A stretch of DNA of 64,000 bases from Enterocloster alcoholdehydrogenati (GTDB lineage: Bacteria; Bacillota; Clostridia; Lachnospirales; Lachnospiraceae): NCBI RefSeq assembly GCF_013282095.1, contig NZ_BLTJ01000002.1, positions 307,960 through 371,959 on the forward strand, written 5' to 3'. The notes under the pieces are model-generated. The model was not told the DNA's origin. It was given only the letters and a program-made list of their open reading frames with translations, and did no database searches. This document shows, piece after piece, positions 26,586 through 35,495 of this stretch; within the stretch, counting starts at the first letter, position 1, and each line of letters starts with the position of its first letter. A program made the position numbers and the translations under genes.

Positions 26586-27617
26586 TCAGGTTGTCTCACG
26601 CTCGATGATTTCAGTCAAGAGGAGGATCTGGCGGGGATCGGCATTTCCCTCCAGTGCGGAAAGGAGCACGCGGGAGGCGTTTCTGCTTACCTCCACTAAT
26701 TTGTTATCCAGCGTCGTAAGCTGCGGAGTGCAGATTTTCCCATACAGCGTATTGTCTGCGCCGATGACCGCAATCTGCTGCGGAACCCGGACTCCCCGCC
26801 TGCCCATGGCTTTTAAGCCTCCTATGGCCAGAAGATCTACGGAATAGATGATCCCCTCCGCCTGGGGAACCTGCTCTAATATCTTCTCTGTGATCTCATC
26901 CCCCAGATTCATGGTGCGCTCCGGATCCAGATCCTTTTCCCAGCCCGCATGGGCGTAATAAACCGGCTGTTTTTCCTGCGGTATTCCCAGTTCTTCCATC
27001 CCCCGGCGGTAGCCTCTCAGCTTGCTGCGGTTGGAGGGCGTATCCTGATCCTGGACGTATACGATCATCCGCTTCCCTTTTCCCGCAAGAAGCTGGACGC
27101 ACTGCTCCATCCCCCGTTCTTCATCTGCTATGACGGAATATACCCCCGGCAGATCCAGCCATCCGTTCACAATGGCTGTCGGCACATCGGGAAGGTGTTT
27201 AATCAGGCTCTCCCTGACCTTTGGGGTTCCAAACATGGAGCCCATCAGAATAACGCCCTCCACGCGCCGCTGCTCCAGGATACGGATATAATCCGCTTTC
27301 TTTTTCGGATCCGTTCCTGTGCTGAGGGTGATACAGGTATATCCCCGGCGGGTCATCTCCTGCTCGATCACATAAGCCGATTCCGTATGGTGGGATACCC
27401 GTATATCCTCGATCAGTATCCCTATGATCCTGGAGGCCTGCGTCACCAGGCCTCTGGCAGCCTCATTGGGGATGTACTGATACTTTTCAAGCAGCTCTGC
27501 CACCTTTTTTCTGGTTTCCTCACGGATCCCCGATTTATGGTTCACAACCCTGGAAACCGTGCTGGCCGACACTCCGGCCTCTTTTGCGATGTCGTAAATT
27601 GTTTTTATCGTTTCCAT
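26586..27617 (-). CDS. LacI-family transcriptional regulator
   Basis: The 343-residue protein has the LacI HTH at the N-terminus (TIYDIAKEAGVSASTVSRVV) and hinge helix. A periplasmic-binding-protein-like sensor domain follows from about residue 60 (RIIGILIEDIRV and later IAVIGADNTLYGKICTPQLTT). It most likely represses the adjacent yiaL-yiaK operon through the two palindromes at 26330 and 26459; a sugar acid would be the natural inducer. That link is inferred from proximity and operator type. It begins only 9 bp after the ABC-transporter gene and has a poor ribosome-binding site, so it may be translated by coupling from that transcript. Confidence 0.9.
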   Translation of the reverse strand: METIKTIYDIAKEAGVSASTVSRVVNHKSGIREETRKKVAELLEKYQYIPNEAARGLVTQASRIIGILIEDIRVSHHTESAYVIEQEMTRRGYTCITLSTGTDPKKKADYIRILEQRRVEGVILMGSMFGTPKVRESLIKHLPDVPTAIVNGWLDLPGVYSVIADEERGMEQCVQLLAGKGKRMIVYVQDQDTPSNRSKLRGYRRGMEELGIPQEKQPVYYAHAGWEKDLDPERTMNLGDEITEKILEQVPQAEGIIYSVDLLAIGGLKAMGRRGVRVPQQIAVIGADNTLYGKICTPQLTTLDNKLVEVSRNASRVLLSALEGNADPRQILLLTEIIERETT

Positions 27618-27626
27618 GCTTCTGGT

Positions 27627-29411
27627 TTAAACATCCCCTTCCGCTGCCGCAAACTGACTGTTATAGATCTCTGCGTAAAATCCGCCGGCTTTAAGCAGCT
27701 CTTCATGACGGCCTTGTTCCACAATGCGTCCCTCCCGCATCACAAGGATCACATCCGCCTCCCGGATGGTGGAAAGCCTGTGGGCTACGATAAAGCTGGT
27801 GCGTCCCTCCATCATCCTGGAAAATGCCTTCTGAACCTGAATCTCTGTTCGGGTATCAATGGAAGAGGTAGCTTCGTCCAGAATCAGCATGGGCGGCAGA
27901 CAGAGCATGACTCTGGCAATGCATAAAAGCTGTTTCTGGCCCTGAGACAGGTTTCCTCCATCCTCGCGGATCACCGTGTCATACCCCTTTGGCATACGCA
28001 TGATAAAGCTGTGGGCATGGGCCTCTTTTGCCGCCTGGATGATCTCCTCCTCTGTGGCCTCCGGCCGGCCGTAGGATATGTTCTCCCGGATGGTGCCGGA
28101 TTTTAACCAGGTTTCCTGAAGGACCATGCCATAGCTGGCTCTGAGGCTCTCCCGCGTCACATCCCGGATATCGGCGCCTTCCACGCGCACAGCGCCCTGA
28201 TCTACATCGTAAAACCGCATAAGAAGGTTGATGACTGTGGTCTTTCCGCAGCCGGTCAGGCCTACAATAGCCACCCGCTGGCCCGGCTTTACTGTAAGGT
28301 TTAAATCCTCGATCAGGGGCCGGCGGGGCGTGTAGGAAAAACTTATATGGTCAAGTTCTACATTGCCCTCTACATTTTTTAATTCCACAGCATTTTCCCG
28401 GTCTTTCGGAATGGTCTTTTCATCCATGAGTTCAAAGACTCTGGCGGCGGAAGCCAGCGCATTCTGCAGTTCCGTTACTACTCCGGAGATCTCGTTAAAC
28501 GGCTTTGTATACTGGTTTGCGTAGCTTAAAAAGCTGGTGAGCTGGCCAATGGTAAGAATCCCATGAATAGCTCCCAAAGCTCCGGTGATTCCTACTGCCG
28601 CATATACCATGCTGTTGACAAAGCGGGTGGCCGGATTGGTGACGGAAGAAAAAAAGGTAGCTCTTAAGGTATAGCCTGCCAGACGGCCGTTGATCTCCTC
28701 AAAGCGTTTCTGCGCCTCCTTCTGGTAGCCAAAGGCCTGGACTACTTTCATATTTCCCAGCATCTCGTCTGTCAGGGTTGTAAGCTCTCCCCGTGTTTCG
28801 GACTGGCGCTTAAACATCACAAAGGTCTTTTTTGCAATAAAGCTTGCTACAAACAGCGAGATCGGCGTCAGCACTACCACTGCCGCTGTGATAAGCGGCT
28901 GAATGGATATCATGAAGATCAGCGTTCCCAAAATAGTCAAAACACCTGTAAATAACTGGGTAAATCCTAACAGCAGGCCCTCGGTGAACTGGTCGATGTC
29001 TGCGATAATCCGGCTGATGATATCTCCCGCCGGATGGGAATCAATGTAGCTTAATGGCAGGATCTCCAGCTGGTTAAATGCTCTGGTTCGGATATCCTTT
29101 GATACCCGGTAAGTAATGGTATTGTTAATGTGGTTCATCAGCCACTGGCTGACCGCCGTCAGGGCCATTGTGACCAGGATGGTGCGGATGATGCCAAACA
29201 GGCTGGAAAAATCCACCTGTCCCGCGCCAATAATCTGATCCACTGCCCGCCCTGTAAGAATTGGGATATAAAGCGTCAGAGCCACCGTAGCTACGGCTAA
29301 AGACAAGGACAGCAGCACCGCAGGCCGGTAGCCTTTTATATACTGGAGAATCCTCTTAAGGGTCTGTATGTTCTTATTTTTATCGGGCTTTATCTGTTTA
29401 CTGCTGCTCAT
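27627..29411 (-). CDS. ABC exporter half-transporter, catalytically complete subunit
   Basis: The 594-residue protein has an N-terminal six-helix membrane domain and C-terminal ATPase. Walker A is GLTGCGKTT, the signature is LSQGQKQ, and Walker B MLILDEATSSID keeps the catalytic Glu. With the gene just upstream it makes a heterodimeric type IV exporter of the multidrug/lipid class. The substrate is unknown. The ATG at 29411 follows GAGGAGGTGG; the longer frame runs into the upstream gene. The start overlaps the end of the partner gene by 14 bp. Confidence 0.9.
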   Translation of the reverse strand: MSSSKQIKPDKNKNIQTLKRILQYIKGYRPAVLLSLSLAVATVALTLYIPILTGRAVDQIIGAGQVDFSSLFGIIRTILVTMALTAVSQWLMNHINNTITYRVSKDIRTRAFNQLEILPLSYIDSHPAGDIISRIIADIDQFTEGLLLGFTQLFTGVLTILGTLIFMISIQPLITAAVVVLTPISLFVASFIAKKTFVMFKRQSETRGELTTLTDEMLGNMKVVQAFGYQKEAQKRFEEINGRLAGYTLRATFFSSVTNPATRFVNSMVYAAVGITGALGAIHGILTIGQLTSFLSYANQYTKPFNEISGVVTELQNALASAARVFELMDEKTIPKDRENAVELKNVEGNVELDHISFSYTPRRPLIEDLNLTVKPGQRVAIVGLTGCGKTTVINLLMRFYDVDQGAVRVEGADIRDVTRESLRASYGMVLQETWLKSGTIRENISYGRPEATEEEIIQAAKEAHAHSFIMRMPKGYDTVIREDGGNLSQGQKQLLCIARVMLCLPPMLILDEATSSIDTRTEIQVQKAFSRMMEGRTSFIVAHRLSTIREADVILVMREGRIVEQGRHEELLKAGGFYAEIYNSQFAAAEGDV

Positions 29412-31140
29412 CCCGTTCCACCTCCTCTTTTGAAAGCTGGGACAGACAGATCTCCCGGTAAACCTCACAAGTCTTAAGAAGCTCCCTGTGTGTTCCCATG
29501 CCGGCCAGGCGGCCGTCATCCAGCACCAGGATCTGGTCTGCGTTTCGGATGGCAGAGGCTCGCTGGGATACGATAAACACTGTCATGTCCTTTGTCCGGC
29601 TGCGGATGGCCTTTCTCAGCCTGGCGTCTGTTGCAAAGTCCAGGGCGGAGGCGCTGTCATCCAGAATCAGAATCTGCGGGCAACGCACCAGAGCCCTGGC
29701 GATGGTAAGGCGCTGGCGCTGACCTCCGGAAAGATTATGTCCGCCCTGATCAATGGGAAGCTCCAGCCCCTGGCCTTTCTGGTCTACAAAATCCCTTGCC
29801 TGGGCTGTTTCCAGCGCCGCGTAAATTTCTTCATCCGAAGCATCCGGTTTTCCCCAGCGCATATTTTCCCGGAGCGTCCCTTTAAAGAGCACCGCCTTCT
29901 GGGGCACGGTGCCGATCACCGAACGAAGCGTTTCCATGGAATATTCTCTTACATCTGTGCCGTCCACCAGAACCTGACCTTCCCCGGCGTCATAAAACCG
30001 TGGGATCAGGTTTACAAGGCTGGATTTGCCGGAGCCTGTGCCTCCGATGACGCCGACGGTCTGTCCCCTCATGGCCTTAAATGAAACACCGGAGAGAGAA
30101 TCTGACTTGGATCCTCCATAGGCGAAACTTACATTTGCAAACTCTACCTTGGGGAAGGCCGGATGATCCTGTGAGATTTTTTCTCCATCCTTCAGGCTGC
30201 TCTCCATCTGAAAGACTCCGTCTACCCGTTTCATACAGGCCACCGCCTTGGAGATCAGGATGATCAGGTTTGCCATCTTAATCAGCTCCACCAGGATCTG
30301 GGACATATAGTTTACAAGCGCAATCACCTGTCCCTGGCTGATGATGCCAGAGTCCGTCTGCTGTCCGCCCACCCAGATCACCACCACGGTAGCCAGGTTA
30401 ATAATCACATAGGTAACAGGATTCAGCAGGGCAGATATCTTTCCTACAAAGACCTGCATCTGCACCAGGCCGCTGTTTTCCTTCTCAAACTTCTCCTTTT
30501 CGCTGTCCTGCCGGTTAAAAGCCCGAATCACCCGGACGCCCATGAGATTTTCTCTCGTAGTAAGAAGAACCCGATCCAGCTGTCTTTGGACGGATTGATA
30601 TAAAGGCATACTGACCAGCATAATGCCAAATACGATCACACACAGCACCGGTATCGTCACTGCAAAGACCATAGCGGCTCTTACATCTACCGTAAAAGCC
30701 ATGATCATGGCTCCAAATACCACAAAGGGAGACCGCAGCAGCAGGCGCAGCGTCATATTGATACCATTCTGCACCTGGTTGATATCACTTGTCATGCGGG
30801 TAATCAGCGTGGAGGCGCCTATCTGGTCGATTTCTGTATAAGACAGACCGGCTATATGAGAAAAGAGATTATTTCTCATGGCCGTAGCCGCCCCTGTGGC
30901 CGCCCTGGCCGCAAAATACTGCGCCGTCAGGGAGCAGGCCAGACCGATGATCCCAAGGAGCACCAGAATCCCTCCCATCCGCAGCACATAGGATACGTCC
31001 CGGCCGCGGATACCCACATCTACCATACTTGCAACCACTAAAGGCACAAGCAATTCAAAGCTGGCCTCCAGCATTTTAAAAAGAGGGCCCAGGAGACTTT
31101 CCTTCCTGTAAGCCTTCATGTAACTGAGCAATCGCTTCAT
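29398..31140 (-). CDS. ABC exporter half-transporter, degenerate Walker B subunit
   Basis: The 580-residue protein has six N-terminal membrane helices, then an ATPase domain with Walker A GGTGSGKSS and an intact signature LSGGQRQR. Walker B reads ILILDDSASALD, so the catalytic Glu after the Asp is Ser. One such degenerate site is the rule in heterodimeric exporters like BmrC/BmrD or TM287/288, and the partner gene has the Glu. The ATG at 31140 follows AGGAGA; an in-frame GTG lies two codons upstream. Confidence 0.9.
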   Translation of the reverse strand: MKRLLSYMKAYRKESLLGPLFKMLEASFELLVPLVVASMVDVGIRGRDVSYVLRMGGILVLLGIIGLACSLTAQYFAARAATGAATAMRNNLFSHIAGLSYTEIDQIGASTLITRMTSDINQVQNGINMTLRLLLRSPFVVFGAMIMAFTVDVRAAMVFAVTIPVLCVIVFGIMLVSMPLYQSVQRQLDRVLLTTRENLMGVRVIRAFNRQDSEKEKFEKENSGLVQMQVFVGKISALLNPVTYVIINLATVVVIWVGGQQTDSGIISQGQVIALVNYMSQILVELIKMANLIILISKAVACMKRVDGVFQMESSLKDGEKISQDHPAFPKVEFANVSFAYGGSKSDSLSGVSFKAMRGQTVGVIGGTGSGKSSLVNLIPRFYDAGEGQVLVDGTDVREYSMETLRSVIGTVPQKAVLFKGTLRENMRWGKPDASDEEIYAALETAQARDFVDQKGQGLELPIDQGGHNLSGGQRQRLTIARALVRCPQILILDDSASALDFATDARLRKAIRSRTKDMTVFIVSQRASAIRNADQILVLDDGRLAGMGTHRELLKTCEVYREICLSQLSKEEVERDEQQ

Positions 31141-31167
31141 TGCCACTTCTCCTGTCTTAAAATTTTG

Positions 31168-32025
31168 TTACGGGATCTGCTCCTCTGCCCTGCCGTCCAT
31201 AAATTCCCTGTGTTCTGTCCAGAAATAATTGATCTCTGCGCCCAGAAAGAGAATACACAGGCAGAAATACAGCCATAAAAGCAGAAGGACGATGGCTGCC
31301 AGGCTCCCGTACATATAGGAATATCCGCCGCCTCCCATCCGGTTAAAATAGATGGAAAAAGCAAAGGAAAAGAGCAGCCACCCCAGGGTGGAAAAAAGAG
31401 CGCCGGGAATCTGATCCCTGACCCTCAGCCGTTTCTCCGGCACAAAGGTATATATCCCCAGAAAGAACACAAACAGCACCAGAAAAAACCAGATGGCCCG
31501 CAGGTCGATAAACGTTCCGGTGATGACCCCCACAAAGGGAAAATGAGCCTCCAGAAAGCCCTGCAGGATCTGTCCAAAGACCAGAAGGATCAGTGAAAGA
31601 AGGCACACGGCCACAAAAACGATGGTATAGCCGCAGCAGATCAGACGGCTGATCACATACCAGTACTTATCTTCCTTTCCCCAGACCCGATCCAGCCCCC
31701 GCGCCATGCTGAACATCCCGCGTCCTGCGGACCACAGCGCCGTCACTGCCGTAACAGAGATCATGGTGGCTGGAGATTTCAAGGACAGATCATTTACAAT
31801 GCGAAAAGCCAGGGACTTGTAATCTGCCGGGGTCAGTTCTACCACCAGTTCCAGAACTTCCGCCTGGGAGATAGCGGGGATCATCTGGACTGCGGTCAGA
31901 AGCAGCATAATAAAAGGAACAAAGGACAGCATCACAAAAAAGGAGACCTGAGCCGCATACACGGTCATCTCATCCGTCTTATATTTATCATAGATCTTTT
32001 TTCCTCTTATGATCCATGCCATCAT
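31168..32025 (-). CDS. YihY/BrkB-family inner membrane protein
   Basis: The 285-residue protein has about six transmembrane helices. YihY (formerly RNase BN) family landmarks include YAAQVSFFVMLSFVPFIMLL, the TALWSAGRGMFSMARGLDRV loop and the C-terminal YGSLAAIVLLLLWLYFC. The molecular function of this family is not established. The start at 32025 follows GGGGGATGAGG; the longer frame to 32133 would overlap the acylphosphatase gene by more. It may be cotranscribed with acyP and the ABC exporter. Confidence 0.85.
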   Translation of the reverse strand: MMAWIIRGKKIYDKYKTDEMTVYAAQVSFFVMLSFVPFIMLLLTAVQMIPAISQAEVLELVVELTPADYKSLAFRIVNDLSLKSPATMISVTAVTALWSAGRGMFSMARGLDRVWGKEDKYWYVISRLICCGYTIVFVAVCLLSLILLVFGQILQGFLEAHFPFVGVITGTFIDLRAIWFFLVLFVFFLGIYTFVPEKRLRVRDQIPGALFSTLGWLLFSFAFSIYFNRMGGGGYSYMYGSLAAIVLLLLWLYFCLCILFLGAEINYFWTEHREFMDGRAEEQIP

Positions 32026-32065
32026 CCTCATCCCCCTTTCTGACCGAACCCATTTTAAAAACAGG

Positions 32066-32341
32066 CTACCAGGTCTCACGAAACCCGCTCTCTTTCGTCT
32101 GAACCGGAAGCTCCTCTGTTTCCATATCCTCAATCTGGATATAGCGTCCTTCTTTTAACCGCAGGATTAAAAGGTCAATATAGTCCTCCGTTCCCTGAAC
32201 CTCCATCTCTACTCTCCCGTCGCAAAGATTTTTCACCCAGCCCGTCAGGCCCAGATGGCTGGCCAGATAGCAGGCTGTAAAACGAAATCCCACCCCCTGT
32301 ACCCGGCCGGAGAAATAAATATGTCTGCGGATCTGTTTCAT
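32066..32341 (-). CDS. acyP: Acylphosphatase
   Basis: The 91-residue enzyme hydrolyses acyl phosphates. The catalytic Arg is in GRVQGVGFRFTA and the Asn in WVKNLCDGRVEMEVQG, both conserved. The length is right for the single-domain enzyme. It is first in a run of minus-strand genes with yihY and the ABC exporter. Confidence 0.93.
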   Translation of the reverse strand: MKQIRRHIYFSGRVQGVGFRFTACYLASHLGLTGWVKNLCDGRVEMEVQGTEDYIDLLILRLKEGRYIQIEDMETEELPVQTKESGFRETW

Positions 32342-32436
32342 ATCATATGTCCTTTCTTTCTCATCTGTGACAAAATGCCCAGGATGCAGATAAAATTCTC
32401 AGATGATGCATATCGTCTTAAGCAGACTTTTATGGT

Positions 32437-33378
32437 TTACATCACATTCTGCGGTGTTCCCTTTAAGTACAGTTTCACATTTTCAAACACCGTCACCGCC
32501 CGTTTTACCATAGCTTCCCTGGTTGCAAAGGCAATGTGGGGAGTGACGATGGTGTTGGGAGCCGAAAAAAGGGGATGATCTGCTGCCACTGGCGGCTCAT
32601 TTTCAAATACATCCACGCAGGCTCCTGCAATTCTTCCCGCCTTTAAAGCTTCTGACAGCGCGTTAGCGTCCGTCACCGGCCCTCTGGCCGTGTTGATGAG
32701 CACAGCACTTTTCTTCATCTTTTGAATCTCTTCCGCTCCAATCATGCCTCTGGTAGCGTCATTTAAAGGCACATGGAGAGAAATGATATCGCTTTCCTCT
32801 AAAAGTGTATCCAGCTCCACATAGGTTATGCCGGGGATCTCCTTAACCGTCCGGCTGAAGGCAAGCACCCGGCAGCCAAAGGCCTGTGCGATGGCTGCTA
32901 CCCGCAGGCCGATCGCACCAGTGCCGATAACGCCGAAGGTCTTTCCCTCCAGTTCAAAACCCACCAGGCCATCTTTTGTTCCCCCCCTGCGGCAGACGCT
33001 GTCGCAGGGGATAATATTCCGGTACAGGCTGATCAGAAGGCCGAACACCAGATCTGCCACCGCGCAGGTGGAATAGCCGGCACAGTTGCACACGGTAATC
33101 CCCCGCGCTCTGCAGGCTGCCATGTCGATATGATCTACCCCTGTAAATGCCACTGATAAAAGTTTCAGATTCCTGCATCCCCGGATAACATCTCCATTTA
33201 AGGAAAGATTAGACACCACGATCACATCCGCGTCCTCTCCCCTTTGGATCAGCTCGTTTGTATCCGTTGTCCTTGTATCATAATATACAATCTCCATCCG
33301 GCCGCTTAGTGCCTCCTGTGCCATGGAAAGCAGCTTTTCCTTTTCTACGCCCAAGGGCTCAATAATCACCAGCTTCAT
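32437..33378 (-). CDS. NAD-dependent D-2-hydroxyacid dehydrogenase family protein
   Basis: The 313-residue protein has the NAD-binding Rossmann motif FGVIGTGAIGLRVA (GxGxxG) and the family signature region (DIISLHVPLNDATRGMI). The catalytic set is visible as Arg in NTARGPV, Glu in VFENEPP and His in VTPHIAF. The substrate could be glycerate, phosphoglycerate, D-lactate or another 2-ketoacid; the sequence does not decide. It has a GGAGGT ribosome-binding site and lies just downstream of a hairpin at 33395-33423. Confidence 0.88.
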   Translation of the reverse strand: MKLVIIEPLGVEKEKLLSMAQEALSGRMEIVYYDTRTTDTNELIQRGEDADVIVVSNLSLNGDVIRGCRNLKLLSVAFTGVDHIDMAACRARGITVCNCAGYSTCAVADLVFGLLISLYRNIIPCDSVCRRGGTKDGLVGFELEGKTFGVIGTGAIGLRVAAIAQAFGCRVLAFSRTVKEIPGITYVELDTLLEESDIISLHVPLNDATRGMIGAEEIQKMKKSAVLINTARGPVTDANALSEALKAGRIAGACVDVFENEPPVAADHPLFSAPNTIVTPHIAFATREAMVKRAVTVFENVKLYLKGTPQNVM

Positions 33379-33394
33379 CTTTTATGTACCTCCA

Positions 33395-33423
33395 TTAAAA
33401 TGACCCGGCCATACAGCCGGGTC
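33395..33423 (-). terminator. Hairpin terminator or leader hairpin before the dehydrogenase gene
   Basis: The perfect 8-bp stem GACCCGGC/GCCGGGTC (33423-33416, 33409-33402) is followed by ATTTTAAT on the minus strand. It is placed to end transcription from the decayed gene at 33441-33710, or to act as an attenuator for the dehydrogenase. Confidence 0.6.
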
Positions 33424-33440
33424 GTATCGCGCTTTCTTGA

Positions 33441-33710
33441 TTATATAGCAGGCGGAAGATTTTTACAAGTATCAGCCTTTTTATCTTCCTCAAAAAGCAG
33501 GCGCAGTTTCCTTCCAGAAAAGCCTTTTCCTTCTCTCGTAAAATAGGGGGTGCCATGGGGACCGACCTCATAATACTTGTTTGACAAATGCACACTCCAG
33601 GCTGGATCCTCCCGATCCATCTCTGTAATGGCATAATCCAGCCATTTTAAAAGCTCTGTATCCTCTTTTCAGAGCATTACATAAAAAGGCTCATTCCCAC
33701 TTTCTCCTTC
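33441..33710 (-). pseudogene. Decayed small gene of unknown family
   Basis: On the minus strand a protein-like frame ends at TAA 33443-33441 and contains LSNKYYEVGPHGTPYFTREG followed by a basic/acidic tail. Extended upstream, the frame stays protein-like (GNEPFYVML) but is broken by a TGA at 33671-33669 and closed by a TAA at 33713-33711, with no good start. The internal ATG could at most make about 60 residues. I do not recognise the family. Best read as a gene remnant, or a sequencing artefact at the TGA. Confidence 0.45.
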
Positions 33711-33797
33711 TTACTAATCATTATAAAGTAATTTTCTTTCCAGTGCAACTGGGCGGAAAATCTATTTTCTAATTGCACAGGTACCTGATATTTCAAT

Positions 33798-33845
33798 AAA
33801 AAAAACCTCCAAAGCCGCAAATCTTCGCGGCCCGGAGGGTTTTTT
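33798..33845 (-). terminator. Terminator downstream of the hydrogenase gene
   Basis: A long GC-rich stem with flanking A and T runs (AAAAAACCCTCC / GGAGGTTTTTT on the minus strand, loop GAAGATTT region) sits 8 bp past the stop codon. It is a strong Rho-independent terminator. Confidence 0.9.
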
Positions 33846-33852
33846 GTGCTGC

Positions 33853-35376
33853 TTAGTATACAAGCTTATCCAGCTCTTTTACGTGCTCTGTTTCATTAGA
33901 GTTCTTATGATGCGCCTTGGAAGCGTAAAGGTTTACCGCTGCCTGGGACTTCTTTACTGGCTGCATGGTTCCGGCTCCGGCTACACAGCCGCCGGGACAG
34001 GCCATACCCTCTAACAGATAGCCGTTGTATTTTCCAAGAGTGGCCATCTTAAGAAGCTGACGGCATTCCTTTAAGCCTTCCGCGTTTGCGATTTTTACCT
34101 CGCGATCCGGGTATTTTTCATGGATCACATCTGCAACAGACTTGGCAACGCCTCCCGCTACCGCAAAATTTCTTCCATCGGCAGAAGCGTCGTTTACACC
34201 GTCGGGATCTTCCTCGATGTTTTCAATATCCACGTGCTTTGCATCAAAGATTCCATCCATCTCCTCAAAGGTAAGAACAAAATCCACCTCGCTGCGCACA
34301 GACTTTCTCATGGCCTCCAGTTTCTTTGCGGCGCAGGGGCCGATGAACACGATCTTAGCGTCCGGATGCTCCTGCTTGATCAGTCTGGCAGTCAGCACCA
34401 TGGGGGTCAGGGCCATGGAAATACAGTTGGCGTGCTCTGGGAAAAGCTTCTTTGCCATCACTGACCAGGCAGGACAGCAGGAAGTAGCCATAAATGGAAG
34501 CTTCTCTGGAACCTCCTCTATAAAGTCATTGGCCTCCTGGGTCGCGCACAGGTCAGCACCGATGGCTACCTCAAATACATCCGTAAAGCCCAGAGCCTTC
34601 ATAGCTGCGCGAAGCTTTCCGGGGGTTACCTTTGGCCCGAACTGGCCTACAAAAGCAGGAGCAACGGCTGCATAAACCTTCTCACCGGACTGGATGGAAC
34701 GGATCACCTGGAAGATCTGGGACTTGTCCGCAATGGCGCCGAAGGGACAATTTACAAGACACTGGCCGCAGGAAACGCACTTCTCATAGTCAATATCCGC
34801 CTTGCCGTTCTCGTCTGAATGAATGGCGTCCATACCGCAGGCAGCTGCACAGGGGCGCTCCTGTGTGATGATGGCCTTGTAGGAACAGACAGTGGCGCAC
34901 TTTCCGCACTTGATGCACTTGTCTTCATCAATATGGGAACGGCCATTGGTGCGGTCTAAATGAATAGCGTCCTTTGGACAGACTTCCACGCAGGGGTGTG
35001 CCAGACAGCCCTGGCAGCCGTCAGTTACATAAACTCTCTTTTCCTTGCAGGCATTGCAGGCAAACTTGATCACATTGATTAAAGGCGGGGTGTAATAGGT
35101 CTCTGCCTTATCTGCTGCCTCAATATTATCAGAAAGAGGCGCGTGCTCTGCAGCGCTGCGGCTGGGAAGTCCCATGGCAAGGCGCAGTCTCTCACCTACG
35201 ATGGCACGCTCCAGAAATACATCGTTGCGGAAATTTCCCACCTCACCGGGAATAATTTTATATGGAAGTTCTTCAATCCGCTTGTCTACCGGCCATTCGG
35301 TGTGGTAAGCCATACGGGCAACTTCACGGAAAATTCTGTGGCGGATCTCCTGGATCCTGGTCTCTACTCCTCTCAT
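33853..35376 (-). CDS. Monomeric [FeFe] hydrogenase (group B-like)
   Basis: The 507-residue protein carries several [4Fe-4S] ferredoxin motifs in its first 230 residues (for example CIKCGKCATVC and CVSCGQCLVNCP) and a Cys-rich CNACKEK segment. The H-cluster domain follows, with L1 TSCCPAW, L2 IGPCAAKKLEA and L3 EGMACPGGCVAGAGTM. The Ala in L1 (TSCCPGW in group A) and the IGPC form of L2 (MPC in group A) mark it as the group B type. It should couple ferredoxin to proton reduction or H2 uptake in fermentation. The start at 35376 has an AGGA ribosome-binding site; an upstream in-frame start at 35409 is less likely. Maturases HydEFG are not in the window. Confidence 0.92.
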   Translation of the reverse strand: MRGVETRIQEIRHRIFREVARMAYHTEWPVDKRIEELPYKIIPGEVGNFRNDVFLERAIVGERLRLAMGLPSRSAAEHAPLSDNIEAADKAETYYTPPLINVIKFACNACKEKRVYVTDGCQGCLAHPCVEVCPKDAIHLDRTNGRSHIDEDKCIKCGKCATVCSYKAIITQERPCAAACGMDAIHSDENGKADIDYEKCVSCGQCLVNCPFGAIADKSQIFQVIRSIQSGEKVYAAVAPAFVGQFGPKVTPGKLRAAMKALGFTDVFEVAIGADLCATQEANDFIEEVPEKLPFMATSCCPAWSVMAKKLFPEHANCISMALTPMVLTARLIKQEHPDAKIVFIGPCAAKKLEAMRKSVRSEVDFVLTFEEMDGIFDAKHVDIENIEEDPDGVNDASADGRNFAVAGGVAKSVADVIHEKYPDREVKIANAEGLKECRQLLKMATLGKYNGYLLEGMACPGGCVAGAGTMQPVKKSQAAVNLYASKAHHKNSNETEHVKELDKLVY

Positions 35377-35414
35377 GTTATGTATCCTCACTTGTCTATT
35401 TTTTGTCAAACTAC

Positions 35415-35443
35415 ATTATATGCAGTAAAAAAGGCGATTGCAA
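35415..35443 (-). promoter_or_regulatory. Hydrogenase promoter overlapping the kdp-operon terminator
   Basis: TTGCAA (35443-35438) and TATAAT (35420-35415) on the minus strand have a 17-bp spacer. The -35 lies inside the stem-loop that ends the upstream kdpD genes. The transcription start would fall near 35408. Confidence 0.65.
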
Positions 35444-35468
35444 GCCTTTTTCTGCATACAATCGCCTT
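35425..35468 (-). terminator. Terminator of the kdp operon
   Basis: A perfect 10-bp stem AAGGCGATTG/CAATCGCCTT (35468-35459 and 35440-35431) with T6 on the minus strand follows the second kdpD gene by about 28 bp. Confidence 0.88.
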
Positions 35469-35495
35469 GTACCGTTAAAAATACACGTTTGACGG

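Noticed and set aside
34142..34675. 177-codon frame antisense to the hydrogenase gene
   Set aside because: Shadow of a conserved gene in the opposite strand; rich in Ser and Pro as expected from antisense reading.
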